From: a virus
Direction: 5' to 3' (one strand)
Length of the DNA: 64,000 nucleotides
IMG/VR virus record: IMGVR_UViG_3300032116_014939
Location: 178,065 to 242,064 of that record
This document shows, in pieces, positions 63,210 to 64,000 of the stretch (position 1 is the stretch's first letter; every line of letters starts with the position of its first letter). The notes under the pieces were generated by a model that searched no databases, had not been told where the DNA came from, and was given only the letters and a program-made list of their open reading frames with translations. A program made the translations under genes and the position numbers.

Positions 63210-63449
63210 ATAATCTTCAGTACCCATAAATGCTTCGTCCCCAATATCACCTATAGTATCAATAATATCAGTTAAAACTCTTACGACACCTTCCGTTCCG
63301 TATGTTTTATAAACAGGTTGTAAAATATCCATAATTTGGACATGTACTGACTCAGTATCATCATGAAATGAATCTTCATCTCTTTCTTCATTAATAACCC
63401 TTTTAATTATATTGGTTAATTCTTTTTCTGTTAATCTAATCTTTTTCAT
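63207..63449 (-). CDS. Tagged hypothetical protein, 80 aa
   Basis: From ATG 63449 the tag 'MKKIRLTEKELTNIIKRVIN' followed by E/E ends at residue 21. The short acidic body ('VRVLTDIIDTIGDIGDEAFM') shows no known fold. The frame is open upstream to 63476, but that extension would destroy the tag. A TATTTAT motif lies 16 nt upstream. Confidence 0.62.
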   Translation of the reverse strand: MKKIRLTEKELTNIIKRVINEERDEDSFHDDTESVHVQIMDILQPVYKTYGTEGVVRVLTDIIDTIGDIGDEAFMGTEDY

Positions 63450-63465
63450 AGTATATATTTTATAT

Positions 63466-63472
63466 ATAAATA
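63466..63472 (-). promoter_or_regulatory. TATTTAT late-type promoter motif
   Basis: Complement of ATAAATA, 16 nt before the ATG at 63449. Confidence 0.5.
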
Positions 63473-63559
63473 CCAATTTTCCAAAAAATTTCCCAAAATT
63501 TATTTTTTACATATAGGGAACATTTTAAAACAAAGGGTCGCTTTTCTAAAAAATTTTTC

Positions 63560-63690
63560 CAGGATTTTTTCGAGGGGATTATCCCCCCTTCTGACCCAAA
63601 AAACCCCCTATATAAGGGGGGATACGGGAGGGGGTACCCCATAGGTAGGGGTATAGGAGGGGGTAGTAGGGGGTGTTGATAACTTTTAAT
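63560..63690. other. Non-coding G-run region with nested inverted repeats
   Basis: In ~130 bp there are GGGGATTATCCCC, CCCCCTATATAAGGGGG and GGGGTACCCC, plus many G-runs of 4-6 (GGGAGGGGG, GGTAGGGG, GGAGGGGG, GTAGGGGG). This contrasts with an otherwise AT-rich window. No convincing gene crosses it. It may be a terminator cluster, a regulatory or replication region, or a structured DNA element. Confidence 0.5.
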
Positions 63691-63706
63691 AAGTATCCCC
63701 TCCCCT

Positions 63707-63805
63707 TTACATTAGGTCACATCCTTTTACCACTGCTACTATGGTAACCATTAGTAGGCAGTATAGGATGATTGCTTGATTGGGTGTGATGGTAAATCGT
63801 TTCAT
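63707..63805 (-). CDS. Small membrane peptide, 32 aa
   Basis: ATG 63805 to TAA 63707 encodes 'MKRFTITPNQAIILYCLLMV' then 'TIVAVVKGCDLM', one transmembrane span with a basic N-terminus. It starts 1 nt after the stop of the lipoprotein-like gene, which supports coupled expression. Small lysis-accessory proteins have this size, but the identity is unknown. Confidence 0.45.
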   Translation of the reverse strand: MKRFTITPNQAIILYCLLMVTIVAVVKGCDLM

Positions 63806-63806
63806 A

Positions 63807-63995
63807 TTATCTTCTGTGTTTCTTAGGAGTACATTGGTGTTGTAGTTGGTTCTTCCCTTTGTTCACACGTTTAGTTTGTTTGTACATCTTCTGTTGTGTG
63901 TTAGAATGTTTCTTGTAGTTGTACCCATGTTGTGGGGTAGAACAAGATGTTAGTATAACGACTAACATGATTAGGGGTAGTATGTATTTCTTCAT
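63807..63995 (-). CDS. Small lipoprotein, 62 aa
   Basis: 'MKKYILPLIMLVVILTSCST' is a lipoprotein signal peptide with lipobox L-T-S-C (Cys18). The mature part is His/Lys/Gln-rich and very basic. A small phage lipoprotein next to a single-span peptide recalls o-spanin/i-spanin-type lysis pairs, though the mature region is not a recognised spanin. It could begin further upstream of the window end, but this ATG gives the normal signal length. Confidence 0.6.
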   Translation of the reverse strand: MKKYILPLIMLVVILTSCSTPQHGYNYKKHSNTQQKMYKQTKRVNKGKNQLQHQCTPKKHRR

Positions 63996-64000
63996 AATGT

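Noticed and set aside
63460-63642. 60-aa ORF rich in Pro, Tyr, Trp and Phe on the minus strand
   Set aside because: It runs through the inverted-repeat/G-run region, overlaps the promoter of the tagged gene at 63449, and lacks any start signal.

Overview
The window is a segment of a large, AT-rich genome of a tailed double-stranded DNA phage with a T4-like head (myovirus-type), very probably infecting a member of the Bacteroidota such as a flavobacterium. The phage assignment rests on a contiguous head module: major capsid protein, acidic scaffold, serine prohead protease, portal and large terminase at 11.6-21.2 kb. The host assignment rests on three things seen directly. Host-type promoters fit the Bacteroidota consensus TTG-N19-21-TAnnTTTG (9589-9618, 26338-26369, 30448-30478, 33872-33902, 43964-43993). 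Shine-Dalgarno sequences are almost absent. A phage-borne ribosomal protein bS21 is of the Bacteroidota type.

Layout. 0-9.6 kb (plus strand): two glycosyltransferases, a gp55-like late sigma factor, then tail/baseplate-type structural genes. 9.6-11.5 kb: small basic, probably packaged proteins. 11.6-25.3 kb (minus strand): the head module plus accessory virion proteins, interrupted by the bS21 gene on the plus strand. 25.3-34.4 kb: nucleotidyltransferase, KTSC protein, ClpC-like unfoldase, zinc peptidase, a complete tmRNA, M15-type peptidase, DnaJ-type zinc-finger protein, membrane GAF-like protein, tRNA-Arg(UCU), a frameshifted small gene and an HNH nuclease. 34.4-40 kb: three large minus-strand proteins with virion-cargo features. 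40-64 kb: a mosaic of small genes including an RmlC-like epimerase, cupin, CAP-domain secreted protein, OmpA-like protein, zincin, PPK2-lysozyme fusion, stand-alone class II synthetase, FKBP isomerase, HNH nucleases and many small unknowns.

The most striking signal is a recurrent N-terminal tag of about 21-24 residues (pattern MKK-I-x-R-L-T-E-S-D-L ... K-R-V-I-x-E) on at least ten otherwise unrelated proteins, with related tag types on about ten more. The tags end in an (I/L/V)-x-E site like the one where the capsid protein is expected to be cut (LINE/A at residue 60). This fits capsid-targeting sequences removed by the prohead protease, as known for T4 internal proteins, but here it would define a large packaged and injected protein repertoire. 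Candidate cargo includes a polyphosphate kinase 2 fused to a lysozyme, an OmpA-like protein, an M15-type peptidase and proteins with hydrophobic, pore-like regions.

Two promoter classes organise the window. Host-type promoters serve tmRNA, clp, nucleases and other probable early genes; several have TATATTTG exactly 4 nt before ATG and so imply leaderless mRNAs. A second motif, TATTTAT on the coding strand, precedes more than 30 virion and tagged-cargo genes with a bimodal 4-7 or 12-21 nt spacing, and is the best candidate for the late promoter read by the gp55-like sigma factor. With bS21, tmRNA, tRNA, a synthetase-like enzyme and a Clp unfoldase, the phage appears equipped to adjust host translation initiation and proteostasis. 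All family names come from reading motifs by eye; no database search was possible.
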